This document shows positions 1-10,990 of a stretch of DNA of 64,000 bases, piece after piece; the stretch's first letter is position 1, and each line of letters starts with the position of its first letter. The notes under the pieces were generated by a model that saw only the letters and a program-made list of their open reading frames with translations, had not been told where the DNA came from and made no database searches. Location: NCBI RefSeq assembly GCF_036320965.1, contig NC_092279.1, forward strand, positions 13,770,161 to 13,834,160. The letters are read 5' to 3'. The stretch is from Panulirus ornatus (lineage: Eukaryota > Arthropoda > Malacostraca > Decapoda > Palinuridae). Position numbers and translations under genes: made by a program.

Positions 1-635
1 GCGTGCAAAGGAGAGACTTGTTTGTGACTGTACTGAGAGGGGCAGCTGGTGGGATGTCTTACTGTTACTTAGTGGAGGCAAGGGTGAAGATTTGTAGAGA
101 CAACTTGAAAAGAGGAAATGATTTGGGTTGGAAGACGGTTATGAAAATGAGTGAGCTAGGAAAAGAGGCTTGTGAGAAGAGATACCAGGAGAGACTGAAG
201 GTAGAATGACAGAGAGTAAATGAAGTTAGGGGAGTGGGTGAGGAATTGGAGGCATTTAAGGAAGCACTGCTTACATGTGCGAGAGAAGTGTGTAGCGCAC
301 GGAAGGTGGGAGATGGACAGGTGAGAAAGGGTATTGAGTGGTGAGGTGAGGAAGTTAAGTTACTATTGAAAGAAAACAGGGTGGTTTACTGCAGGGAAGG
401 AGTGCAATGATTGGGAGATGTGCAAGAGAAAGCGGCAGGAATTCAAGAGGAAGTTCTAATGGAAACTTCAGTGAAGGAAGCAAATGAGGAAGTGGTACGA
501 ACCAGAAATGATGTGAAGAGGCAATTAGGTGCGTATTTTGAAGGGTTGTTAAATGTGTTCGACGATAGGGTGGCAGACGTGGGATGATTTGGACTTGGAG
601 GTAAGTGAGGTGAGAGAATCATCGAAAGACAGCCC
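1..635 (+). mobile_element. Decayed LINE fragment (upstream of RT domain)
   Basis: The right end, about 530-600, conceptually reads [18 protein letters not shown] followed by a stop. This matches the segment [17 protein letters not shown] of the intact LINE reading frame at 37,537-39,285. The preceding 500 bases are purine-rich with several in-frame stops and read as the linker upstream of the reverse transcriptase. The copy runs off the left edge and loses similarity near 635. It is a dead, old member of the family in + orientation. Confidence 0.7.
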
Positions 636-1707
636 CCAACTTCACCACAACGGGTGGCTCAGATCACTTGGGTCTTCCCGGAATCACCTGTTTGTCTTTT
701 CTCTCTCCCTTTGGTTCCTAGTGAGGCAACTGTTTTCTTTCTCCCTTTGATTCCTGGAGAGGCCCTGATCACGGGTGCTGGTGGGCACGTCAAGGTCTGA
801 CCTCTCTACAGAGTACCCTTCCCCGGCTTCCACGAGGGGTGTGTTTGCTCACCAACACCAGCGGGGAGGATGAATAGCGGGGTTGTCTACCGGCCAGCCG
901 CCCGCTTGGACGAGCAATTCAAACCCAGTCCACAGATTTTCATACAGCGACGCTGACCACCGCACCACGTGTGCTTGTATTCGAAGATTCGTCTTTTTAC
1001 ACTTTTTTTTCCCATCTTTACACTTGATCTCCGTACAGCCGTGATCCTCGTTGCTCAACACAGATTCTCTCTAGTATAGGCACGTCCTCTGAACTCATGA
1101 ATATCTAACATGAACGAAGAGAATCCTGTATCACTTTCACGTCATTAAAAGGCAATGTGGTGAGAAAGGACCATGTAACACAATTCAGACGGCCCTGTTC
1201 AGCGTTATAACCCCACTGTCTGCATGGCAATGTATGAATATCATCTTCCTCTTTTTTTCTGAGGGATAAGAGCAAAATGGCACTGCAATGCTCTGAGGAA
1301 ATTCAAGCATCGTCTCCACCGTCGCTGCCTGATGCGGCGCATGAAGCCATCAAACCATCTGAAGGACAGCTGTGAGTGTACATGTTATGACCCCCCATTG
1401 GAGACCGGAAGGCAACTGACCTTCAGAAGTATAGGAGTACGAGGGTGGAGGAGGAAGAGAGGGAGGAGGAGGAGGAGGAGGTCGGTTATATATACAGCTC
1501 AAGGTTAGAACACTTACGTGTCTGATATACGGTGGGGAGGACCCTTGAGCTCCGTCATGACGCGCGCTGCCCTGTCGCGACCCTCTGGTGAAATACGCCT
1601 TCGTCTACTTCATGGGCATGTTCCTATGTCGCAACATGAACTTGTCTGATGGTTGCTGTCTGAATTACTTATTTATCCCTTGAATTCACACAGGTGAGCG
1701 AGGGCAA

Positions 1708-1709
<2 letters not shown>
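636..1709. other. Intergenic, no gene seen
   Basis: About 1.1 kb with moderate CpG content and no convincing exon. It holds a short purine-rich run of GGA repeats near 1445-1482. Short open frames here show no family similarity that I recognise. Confidence 0.5.

Positions 1710-1797
<88 letters not shown>
1710..1797. repeat. (CT)n microsatellite
   Basis: An uninterrupted CT dinucleotide run of about 88 bp. The Leu-Ser-rich open frame across it is a repeat artefact. Confidence 0.97.
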
Positions 1798-1800
<3 letters not shown>

Positions 1801-2186
1801 ACCTAGGTATGCGCCCCTGTCTGTCAGGCTGAGCGGCTTTGCCAATCACGAAATTGACGTCGGTGATGAGCAGGGGCTAATCCCCAGGTCGGTTCCCACA
1901 CACTGAGGTAATCAGGCTCTGGGGAGAACCTTTAATTCCACCTCTAGAGGATGAGGACCCCGCCTTCTGCCTCACACACCCACCTCCACCACTTCATCAA
2001 CCTCGACAGATGGTCGACGCAAATATCATGTAGTCTACCCCATCGGAATCCATTTTCTGTGTCATTTAGAGCAAGATACAATGGAAATCAAGATACAATG
2101 GAAAAAGTTCTCTGTCATTAACAAAAACGTATTCATCTTTTGTTGAAAAAAGAAAAGAAAAAACTCACTTTGCATTACGCACGGTG

Positions 2187-2512
2187 AAAAAAGTATCTTC
2201 CTGGTTGGGTCCGATGAATTTCGAAATGATCACTACGACTCGTATTATTTTGGTAGGGTTGGTAAGCGTGAATTTGAGACAAATTTCTTAACAATTACAG
2301 TAGCCCTACTTTATAGTTCTTTCCAATGAAATATGAAATGATTATAACGGTCATTATGACACATGACAGGACATGTCTCTAGCAGTTGATATATTGCGTA
2401 TCAAGTAACCAGGGCCACTAGTATGAGACCAGACCAATGGCCAATTCTCAAAATCTTTCGTTCGTTGGGTCATATTTTTACACCCTAAAAAGTGGAGAGA
2501 TACTTTTTTTTT
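2187..2512 (+). mobile_element. MITE-like element, copy 1
   Basis: The segment begins AAAAAAGTATCTT and ends AGATACTTTTTTTT, so its ends form an imperfect terminal inverted repeat. Its interior (for example GGGTCCGATGAATTTCGAAA near 2209, and a block around ATGACACATGACAGGACATG near 2356) reappears in reverse complement at 5986-6300. It is about 326 bp long and has no coding capacity. Size, inverted ends and two dispersed copies fit a non-autonomous DNA transposon; a SINE is possible. I could not fix a target-site duplication. Confidence 0.6.
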
Positions 2513-2735
2513 GGGCCTTGTGTACGTGGTATGCATGCGTCCTATGAGAAAATAGCTGAGACATAAATTCACGTGAGGCACCCCTCTGTTGAGGGCTGCA
2601 CGAGGGAGACATGAATATTACAGCCATAAAGTGTTATTAAGAGGATATGGTCGCTCAGTGTCGTGCGCGTCACGATGGGTAAAGGTTCTTGCAGAGCCGG
2701 GGGCTCGCTCGCTGAGTGAGTCATACCTCAGCCAC

Positions 2736-2737
<2 letters not shown>

Positions 2738-2808
<71 letters not shown>
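2738..2808. repeat. (GA)n microsatellite
   Basis: An uninterrupted GA run of about 70 bp. Confidence 0.97.
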
Positions 2809-2810
<2 letters not shown>

Positions 2811-3029
2811 GCACCTCACTATTCAAACAACTGTGAAAGACAAAAGGACAATGGCTGGATCGTTACACCTCGATCCTTCCAGTCTTCACTCTGTTCAGAC
2901 ATTGGTACGAAGTAAAAAGAAAAGGAAAAGGAAAAAAGAATTTAGATTCACTGAAAAAATACTTTCAGGCAGTTGTTTTCTCTCGCTATACACCATGCCA
3001 CCAGCCAACGTCCATCACCCACACTGCAA

Positions 3030-3129
3030 TAGATAGATGGATAGGTAGATAGGTGGATAGATAGATGGGTGGATAGACAGATAGGTGGATAGATAGACAG
3101 GTGGATAGATATATAGATGGAAAGATATA
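3030..3129. repeat. GATA/GGATAGAT simple repeat
   Basis: Imperfect tetranucleotide array (ATAGATGGATAGGTAGATAG type). It directly precedes an old LINE 3'-UTR fragment, where younger copies also carry T/G/A-rich simple sequence. Confidence 0.9.
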
Positions 3130-3149
3130 CCCAGTTGCTTCTCCTGTAC

Positions 3150-3510
3150 ATTATCTAGGTAGCGTCAGGAACAAACAACTAATGGCCTCGCTTGCTCACT
3201 TCCATTCTCTGGCTTTCATGTTTAATGTACTGATACCAGAACTAACCATCGGCAGCCAAGTCGCTGGTTTACCCTGACCGCTTCATGCGCCTTGGTTCGT
3301 CCACTTCAACAGCGCGTCACGTCCCCCTCCTACCATAGTCCAGATACCACATTGATCCATTGTTTTCTATCCCATGCACGCCTCTCACCCTCCTGACATG
3401 AATGTTCAGGACCTCAGTACCCCAAAGCCACCTTCCATCTCTTTCCTGGTCTCCCCTCTGCTGTAGATCAGTTCCACACGAAGTCTTTTGTGAGACATCT
3501 GAAAGTTTTC
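3150..3510 (-). mobile_element. Old LINE 3'-UTR fragment
   Basis: On the + strand this segment runs through degenerate versions of GAGGTAGCGCTAGGAA, GGTTTACCCCAGACGCTTCA, ATTCACTCTATTCCTTGC and CACCCTCCTGCATGTTCAGG. These appear in the same order and strand as in the young copy at 48,361-49,640. It therefore holds the long-form 3' UTR and the last codons of the reverse transcriptase frame, heavily mutated. Confidence 0.7.
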
Positions 3511-3521
3511 TTTATAGTCAA

Positions 3522-3716
3522 ACGTGTCGTAAGAGGCGACTAAAAGGGGTGGGAGTAGGGGTGGCTGGAAATCCTCCCCTCATATTTTACTCTTAAAAGA
3601 AAAAAGGAATAGAGAAGGGGCCCAAGTGAGGACTTTTCCTCTCTTAGGCTTAGTCATCTGTTCTTGACGCTACCTCGCTGACGCGGGAAATGACAAATAT
3701 GTATGAAAAAAAAATA
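3522..3716 (+). mobile_element. SINE-like element, copy 1
   Basis: Reads TCGTAAGAGGCGACTAAAAG, a GGCTGGAAATCCTCCCCTC block, an AAGAAGGAATAGAGAAGG-like block and finally GACGCTACCTCGCTGACGCG with an A-rich tail. The same blocks occur in reverse complement at 63,174-63,402 and 19,921-20,083. It is about 195 bp with no coding capacity and an A-rich 3' end, as in a SINE. I did not find clear tRNA A and B boxes. Confidence 0.65.
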
Positions 3717-3719
3717 ATT

Positions 3720-4655
3720 GGAAGTATACTGTGTCGTAAGCCCACACGATCAGAACTGTGCAGCATTATATGCACATAATATAACCAGTGATGACTTGGC
3801 CTGGTGTTTGGCCACACAATCCCGGCGAAAAGATAATGTCATGAAATATTTTCAACCCTGCTCTCTCTGGCACGACGCTTATTATGATACGATATATGTT
3901 CTAACCCAGACACCTCTGCTGAGGGATCTCAGTGACGGCTAATATGTTGTATGTTTAATCCAGTCATATCTGCCAAGTGCTGTTAAATGAGGGTCGTTTG
4001 TTATTAAACTATCCATTACGGTTATATTTTGTTGGGTTATGAAAGCCGACTGCGGCAAAGCGAGTGTTAGGATTTATGACATCCATTACGGAGCGCTTTT
4101 ATTGGTTGAAGCTGTTGAATGTAACTGTTAGCTTGAAAAAATTATGTGAAGAATTATTGCATTGGAGATGAGTTGACCAGTGACCTTAAGTGTATACAGC
4201 GGTGTATTAACATGGTATGAACTGTGGTCACATTGTATGAATTATCTCCCTCTTCTCTCTCCTGCTCCACTCCATTTCCTCTAGATCTTCGTCAGTTATC
4301 GAAAGTCCTGGCGATTCCATTTCCTTAGTTCCCCCCCCCCCCCTTCTTCATCAGTTCGATCTCCGTTGTCACCACCCACTCCCTTCCATATGAACCACCA
4401 CGTCGTCCAGACTGATATCTCTGGTATCTTCGATTTCGCTGCTCCGTTCAAGGCGCAAATGTTTCCAATTTTTATCCGTGACCCAGTTCCCTGGTTGCCA
4501 CCCCCCTCCCCTTTCCTCCCTCCATGCAGCCAAGATGAACAACCTGCTCAGCTGTCTTATTGCCTCCTGTCTCCAGGTAGCCCCCAGAGATTTGTCGTAC
4601 GGCTCTTCTTCCTTCAACTTACACATCATCCGTGACCCACATGAACCACAGATAA
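3720..4655. other. Intergenic, no gene seen
   Basis: Nearly 1 kb of mixed sequence with pyrimidine-rich stretches at 4245-4390 and a C10 run near 4330. No supported exon or repeat family. Confidence 0.5.
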
Positions 4656-4680
4656 ACACACACACACACACACACACACA

Positions 4681-4712
<32 letters not shown>
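4656..4712. repeat. (CA)n microsatellite
   Basis: CA run with one CCC interruption near 4682. Confidence 0.97.
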
Positions 4713-4716
<4 letters not shown>

Positions 4717-4787
4717 GGTCAGTGGAAGAAAGGTTTGTGGCTTCCATGAAAAACAATTTGTAATCTCAACTATCCGGAGCAGCAGAA

Positions 4788-4854
4788 GTGGCCTTTCTTC
4801 GTCCGTTCCTGGCGCTACCTCGCGAACGCTGGGAACGGCGATCAAGCATGAAAG
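4788..4854 (+). mobile_element. Solo GCGCTACCTCGCGAACG tail fragment
   Basis: A short piece, GTGGCCTTTCTTCGTCCGTT followed by CCTGGCGCTACCTCGCGAAC and AAGCATGAAAG. It matches the tail motif shared by the LINE and SINE-like families but carries no body sequence. It is probably a truncated SINE or LINE end. Confidence 0.5.
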
Positions 4855-5985
4855 ATCCATGTATATATATACATCAAGATACATGCATATATATACATCA
4901 AGAAAGTATCCTTAAACCACCTTATTTGTTTTAGTTGATGAATCTGTTCATTCCCACCCGTTGGGGATGTCTTCCTGAGTTGATTGCCTCCATATCGAAT
5001 TTAAACTGAAGCTACAAATTGACCCCCGCCACATTTTCCTTCCGAAAAAAAGAATGTTTTCTTCTCGTCAATTCCTTCGGGTAGAAACAGGTTTGCGAAT
5101 TCTTTTGGCGGTATATTGTTGCGTCCACTTTAACTCCACATCGCAAAGACGGGAAAGCCAGTTGGCTGAGAGAGAAAACATCTTTTATGAGCCATTGTGA
5201 AGATATCTTCTTTTTATCTATCTTTCAGACAACACTGTTCTCAACCTCCGTCGAGAAGTATTCATTTTAGGTTTTTTTTTAAAGTGGAAAATGGTGTGTT
5301 GGCTTTAGTTATTGTTCCGTTTTCTAATCGGGGTTAAACTGTGTAAACTTTGTTTATAGTCCTGCCTCCAAGAAGTGGAGCTCCCTATAGTGTGTTTGCT
5401 TTGTTTACTGCCTGCCTCCAAAAATCTGAGCTATCTCATGCTTCCTTCTTGACACTCCCACTTTCGTAAGCATGGGGCTGTACTGTGTGTCAACTCAGGG
5501 TTGGGACACCAGCGGAACGCGATCTTCCTCATACTCACTGAGGGATATCATTGATTCCGTTTTCTACCCTGCTTACATATGCCCATGGCCATTGAGAGAT
5601 ATCATCGATTCCATTTTCTATCCTAGTACTACGCCTTGGGACGGATCTGTGTATAAGGGGGGGACTGATGTCATTATTGCGCCTTTTATGTCAGTCATAA
5701 AGAACCTCCCTTGAAGGAGAGAGAAAGCCTTCAGCATGCAACATGTGCCAGGAGAGCTTTTACCGTTGATGTGCCACGGGCCATACGGTTCCTTTTGCGT
5801 TCATATCATCCCCCAGGGATAACTGTTCTTAATTCGATGTTCCCTGGCGGAAGAAAGGAACTGGAGGGTAGCTGTGGTCAGCGCTCAGAGGGATGGAGTC
5901 ACTGGTTCATGAAAGTCACTTGGGTTATCTTTCATTCGTCTGGAAGACGTAGGTTTCCGAGCATCATCTACTGTACGCGCGGTAA
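4855..5985. other. Intergenic with a small internal duplication
   Basis: No gene recognised. Near 5530-5625 the phrase GAGRGATATCATYGATTCC followed by TTTTCTA(C/T)CCT occurs twice about 55 bp apart, a small local duplication that gives the open frame at 5472-5714 its repetitive look. Confidence 0.45.
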
Positions 5986-6300
5986 GAAAAAAAAAAAAAA
6001 GTATCTTGCCACTTTTTGTGTGAAACAATATGACACCACGGGTGAAGGATTTTGAGAAATTCCCGTTAGTCTGACCTCACATTGGCATCCCTGCTCTCAT
6101 GATATATTGATTGCCAGCGACATTTCCTGTCATGTCCCATAATGAATGTTACATTGATTTCACATTTCGAAGGAAGTGACAATAAAGTAAGGATACCATG
6201 ATTATCATAAGGAATTTCACATTTACGCCAACCAACCTTACATGAGTCATACTGATCATTTCGAAATTCATCGGACCCCTTAAGGAATGTATATTTTTTA
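5986..6300 (-). mobile_element. MITE-like element, copy 2 (inverted)
   Basis: The reverse complement follows the copy at 2187-2512 almost throughout: GGGTCCGATGAATTTCGAAA, then a GGTTGGTTGGCGTAAATG block, ATGGGACATGACAGGAAATG, and finally AAGTGGCAAGATACTTTTTT. The end at 5986-6007 (A15 then GTATCTT) is well kept; the other end near 6290 is degenerate. The pair forms an imperfect inverted repeat with a 3.5-kb spacer. Confidence 0.6.
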
Positions 6301-6852
6301 TCAAGAGTATATCTCATCTTTTACTTGAAATTAGACATTTTTCGTCAGTCGATATGGTCCTCTTTTTTATCACATGGTAGTTTGGCTTACATACTAATGA
6401 GTAAATAAGTCTGTGGCCAAAGATAACTATTCAGTTTTAGTTAACTCGTCTCGTATCATTTATTTTCATTTAGTTTACACAAACATCAATTTACTTGTAG
6501 ATAGCCTTTAGAGTATGATGGTTTACCTCGCTCATCATCAGGAGATAATTATGTGTCCATAAACTTCTCTTCTCTGGACTCAGTTTTTTTTTCCCCGGAT
6601 CGTAAGAATATGATCAAGGTACGAAAAAGAAAAGGATTTTTCTTATCTCTCTTTAAGGAGCCTCAAACCTTACCAGTCGACTCGTGTGAACCCATGTGGA
6701 AGGTCTTCTTCACCAAGAGGTAATAAGGCGACGCAATCTACTGCCCTGAGCTCTGCAACTGACACTTCCTTCTTGTCACGGCTTCAGTGGTGGAGAGAAT
6801 TCATCTCCGCACCATCTGTCGAGACGGGAAAATATAGGATGGTACCATCTGC

Positions 6853-6855
<3 letters not shown>
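6301..6855. other. Intergenic, nothing recognised
   Basis: AT-rich sequence with no exon or repeat family I can support. Confidence 0.45.

Positions 6856-6933
<78 letters not shown>
6856..6933. repeat. (GA)n microsatellite
   Basis: Uninterrupted GA run of about 77 bp. Confidence 0.97.
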
Positions 6934-6935
<2 letters not shown>

Positions 6936-7469
6936 GGTGCGAACTGGTTTAAGTCTTTCGCCAACCCGTAATTAACCATTTTTCTCAGGAAGTGCCTTAT
7001 TCTTTTTCCCCCCGCCCCTCCCCTGGTCCTCCTCATTGTATACCAGTTTTTGATAAAAGTTTGAACCGAGTGGCTCTGCAGGGGAGGTGATTACCTGTCA
7101 GTTCTCCCAAGGCTTCTGCCACCTTGGACCGCAAGATTGAAATTGCCTTCATGGCAACTTTACGAGGAGAAAAATGAACTCAAGTTTAAAAGTTGATAAA
7201 GGAATTTAGACCCTTCGCCTCGCCATGTTGGCCTCACCCTAGAGAACTTTCAGAATGAAACAACCTCATTATTATTTTCCTTTCCCCGTCTCCAGTGTAG
7301 ATGTTTAGTGTGCGAAGAGGTAGACGGAGTGACGGTCTAACATACGGTAGTAACTTTCCACAGAGCATCGGAATAGCCAGGATCTAGATGATCCTGCGGG
7401 AAGTGAAGAGCATCAGAACCTATCAAGATATCAGTGATATCACAGCCGTAGGAGGTCGTGCCACCAATT
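6934..7469. other. Intergenic, nothing recognised
   Basis: Mixed sequence without a supported gene or repeat family. Confidence 0.45.
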
Positions 7470-7605
7470 GCCCTGCTCCCTCTACCACAAGACCTTCTCC
7501 AGCACCGCCACTAGTTGCCTCCCTCCACCACAAGACCTCCTCCAACACCACCAGTTGCCTCCCTCCACCACAAGCCCTACCCCAGCACCACAAGTTGTAG
7601 CTTCT
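7470..7605. repeat. Imperfect tandem repeat, CCACCACAAG type
   Basis: Three to four imperfect units of roughly 45 bp built from CTCCCTCCACCACAAGACCT and CCAGCACCACCAGTTGCC. The Pro/Ser/Thr-rich frames here come from the repeat. Confidence 0.6.
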
Positions 7606-7639
7606 GCATCATCACTCGTAACCAATGGATTAATACCTC

Positions 7640-8245
7640 GTCGCTTTGGCGTACTTTACTTGTAACTTTGGCGTCATCACCTGTACCTTGTAGCGGCGTA
7701 ATCACTTGTATCATGTGCGTCATCGTTTACATCTTTGTGTTATCATATTGTCGCTTTCGCGTCAGCATTTGTAGCTTTTGCGTCATCACCTGTACCTTTG
7801 CGTCATTTACGTTGTTGCTATTACGTCAGTACTTGTACCTTTGCGTCGTTACAGCGTGCCTCTGCGTCATTACACTGTTGCTTTTTGGTCAGCACTTGTT
7901 GCTTTTACGTCATCAATTACGTCTTTCATCGTCATCAGCTGAGGTAGAGTACATCACCAATAATGATCGTCCACGTCATCATTGCGTACTTAACACGTCA
8001 TCGCCTTAGATTTTACGTCATCAGCATGTCTGTCTCAAACCATTATCATGCCGAGGTTCTACGTCATCAACAAGGTCATCAGCCTTTTGCCTCATCAGAA
8101 TATCCTTCCTACGTCATCACGTCAAGGTCCTCTCATCATCAATAGAGGCCAACTGACGTCACCAATTCAAGCCTCTGCGTCATCGGAAGAGCTCCATACG
8201 TCATAGCCTCAGGCTTTGACGTCACTTCCACGTCATTAACTTCAA
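7640..8245. repeat. Degenerate CGTCATCA-rich array
   Basis: About 600 bp in which the word CGTCA recurs more than 15 times, usually as GCGTCATCACCTGTACCTTT-like or TACGTCATCA units spaced roughly 20-30 bp. Two full TGACGTCA palindromes occur, near 8153 and 8218. It looks like an old, diverged minisatellite. CGTCA is also the half-site bound by CREB/ATF proteins, so a regulatory role is possible but unproven. Confidence 0.6.
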
Positions 8246-8427
8246 CCTTAATACGCGTCCAATTTGGGCTCCCCAAAGTTATATGGCCTCCTTCATAATT
8301 CATCAGGCTTTCTGCATCACTGCGCTCAAAAAGCTCTAATTAACGGCTCAAGGAAAACGAAGAGGTTTAAATTTCTTAGGAAACCCTGATATGTATTTGC
8401 ATTTCCAATTAGAAACCTTCTGGGACA

Positions 8428-8566
<139 letters not shown>

Positions 8567-8861
8567 ATTCATGGCTATCTTACTCACTCCAGTTTTACTA
8601 CTTTTGGACCCATTCCACAGAGATGAGTACACGAGCGAGACCGCCCTTAGGGGTGTATGCGCTGTACATCACCCCAGCAGGTGGAGGAAAGAAGTAGTTT
8701 CCAGCGAGAGAGGTCGAGGCTGAAATAGCAACGCTGACCGTAGTGAATGGGAGGACGGGCCTTGGGAGGGAGGAAGGGAGGGTGGCATGGGGTAGGGGGG
8801 TGGAGGGGGGGAGGGGGTAGCATCACAGATTGAGGGTAATGAGTTTCAAGGTCAGGAGCCG

Positions 8862-9405
8862 ACCGCTGTGTTCTGCTGCCAGACCCTCCTCCTCACCTGG
8901 CCTACCCTCCCTCACACTCATGTCTTGTCCCTACCTCATGTTCAGCTCCCCTCCCTCACGTTCAGCTCCCCTACCTCACGTCTAGTCCACCCCTTACGAC
9001 GCCTGTCTTGTGCCAACATCATGTCCAGTCCCCTTCCCCTCATGTCAGCCTCATTCCCTCATACTTACCTTCTCTGTCCCTCATGCCCAGCCTCCCTGCT
9101 TCATGTTCAACTCCCCCCCCCCCCTCCTTCATGTCCAGGCCCTTACTCATGTCCTATCCGAACCTCATGTCAAGTCTCCTCTCTCATGTCTAATCACCAT
9201 TCCTCATGTCCAGCCTCCTCCCTCATGTACATTTTCTACATTTCCAGCCACCTCTCATGTTCGTCCCCTCCCTCATATATATATGTCCAGCCCCCTCCCA
9301 CAGGTCGATCCCCTCCCTCATGTCCAGGAGCACCTCCCTCTTTATCTATCTCCCTCACTTATTGACCATCCTCTTCCTCATGTACCCTCATGTCCTGAGG
9401 TAGCA
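8862..9405. repeat. CCTCATGTCCAG minisatellite
   Basis: Over 500 bp of pyrimidine-rich sequence with many imperfect units of CCCCTCCCTCATGTCCAGCC, about 18-25 bp apart. All open frames here are repeat artefacts. Confidence 0.7.
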
Positions 9406-9684
9406 GCGGTTTAGATTTAGCGATAACTCCAAAGAGAGATCTGGTTAGTGTCTGTGAGGCTGGTGAGGACCAAGATAACAGTGATCATAGTGTTATCGCA
9501 ATCACCGTTATCTTCCATCCGGTGTGAAAGATAACAACATGATGATATCAGATCTGAGGTAAGCTGACTTGGATGAAATGGCATCCTCCGTCACTGTCTT
9601 GCGAAATTTTTCCACCTTCACTGTCCTCATAACTCTCACCATCACTGTCACTGCACCCTTGATTCTTACCCTCCGTGTCAGTCC

Positions 9685-9895
9685 CCCTGACTTTCATTAT
9701 CATCACTGTCTCTGTCCTCCTAACTCCCATCATCAGTATCACCATCCTCTCAACCCTCATCATCACTATCAGTATCCGCCCAACCCTCATTATCTCTGCC
9801 ACTATCCTCCCAACTCTCATCATCACTATCCACTCAACCCTCATCATCACTATCACTATCCACTCAACCCTCATCATCACTATCACTATCCCCCA
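9685..9895. repeat. CAACCCTCATCATCACTATC minisatellite
   Basis: Imperfect units of about 27-30 bp, most regular at 9830-9890. A second short CATCAT-rich run lies at 10,332-10,370. No gene is supported. Confidence 0.75.
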
Positions 9896-10654
9896 AGCTT
9901 GAATTCCAATTACTCTTCTCACACAAAAACTACAAAATGCACCACAAAAATACACTAGAGAAGAAAGCAAACAGCAGCAGCCTTTTGGAGTTATTCTGAG
10001 ATTGTTTGTAGTTGCGAGCGAGAGAGATATAGAGATTAGTGTGGTACAAGTAGGAATGCAAGTATTATGAACTTTTGTAAAAATGCTCCTCAACTTTATC
10101 TGTAACTAAGGAGGCGCAGATAATGTTTTAGCTGTGGACGTGAAGGGAAAAGTATTTGCCGTCAACCTTGTCCCTAAACTTGTGTTCTGTATATTCTTTC
10201 AGACACTGCGATTGGTTAATCATTCCACACATCAGAATTCATTTACCATCAGTAAACTCAGGTCTGTCATTCAGTCAAAGTCACTTCCAAATGTAGACGT
10301 TTTACTTTCTGTCGCCGCTTTGTTTCCTATCTTCATCATCATCATTATCATCATCACCATCATCACTCTTACCTTGTCCACCTTCATCACTATCTTCGCA
10401 CGAATCCCCGCCATCTTCGTCCTCAGGGAGGCCAGGTAAGGGTAAGGGCTAAGGGGATAAGGCTAATGGAGAGGGTGAAGAATGAGGAGGAAACAGATGG
10501 TGGACGTCGATGCCTCGCGACGTGTCTGGCTGTCGTCTCGACGTGTTGTTGCAATCAGACGAAAGTTATTCCCTGCAATCGGTCTTTCCTTCGCTAACGT
10601 CCTGTGATCCAGGGCCAGCCAATCAAGGCAAATTACAGCTTTATATCTCACGTT

Positions 10655-10990
10655 CGAAGAAGCTGGAATGATCTTGGAATCATAATTTTTAAGTCTGGAA
10701 AGATCTTGGACTCATGGGTTCGAAAGTGGAAGGAAGAACTTGGATACGAGGCTGGAATGATCCAGAACTCATGGGTTCGAGACTCTAGAATGCTCTTGGA
10801 CTCATAGGCTCGAGACTGGAATAGCGTTTGACTTACGGACGTGAGATTAAGAGAGAGAGGTTTTCTGTCGCATGTATTTGGGAACGGAATAATCTCTGAG
10901 TTATGTGACAGAATGAAATAAATCATCTCTGAATTACGAGCTATAAAAGTGAAATGACTCCTAAGTTCCCCTGTTTGAAATTGAAACAAT
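10655..10990. repeat. Degenerate tandem repeat, GACTCATGGGTTCGAGACTG type
   Basis: Roughly ten diverged units of 30-35 bp built around CTTGGACTCATGGGTTCGAG and ACTGGAATGATC. Regularity fades towards 10,990. Confidence 0.6.

Noticed and set aside
8868..9414. Long Pro/Ser-rich open frames
   Set aside because: Three overlapping frames are open together because of a pyrimidine-rich minisatellite; there is no domain or splice context.
9548..10093. 181-codon minus-strand frame with MMRVEWIVIV repeats
   Set aside because: The repeats come from the CATCATCACTATC minisatellite; the opposite strand is open as well.
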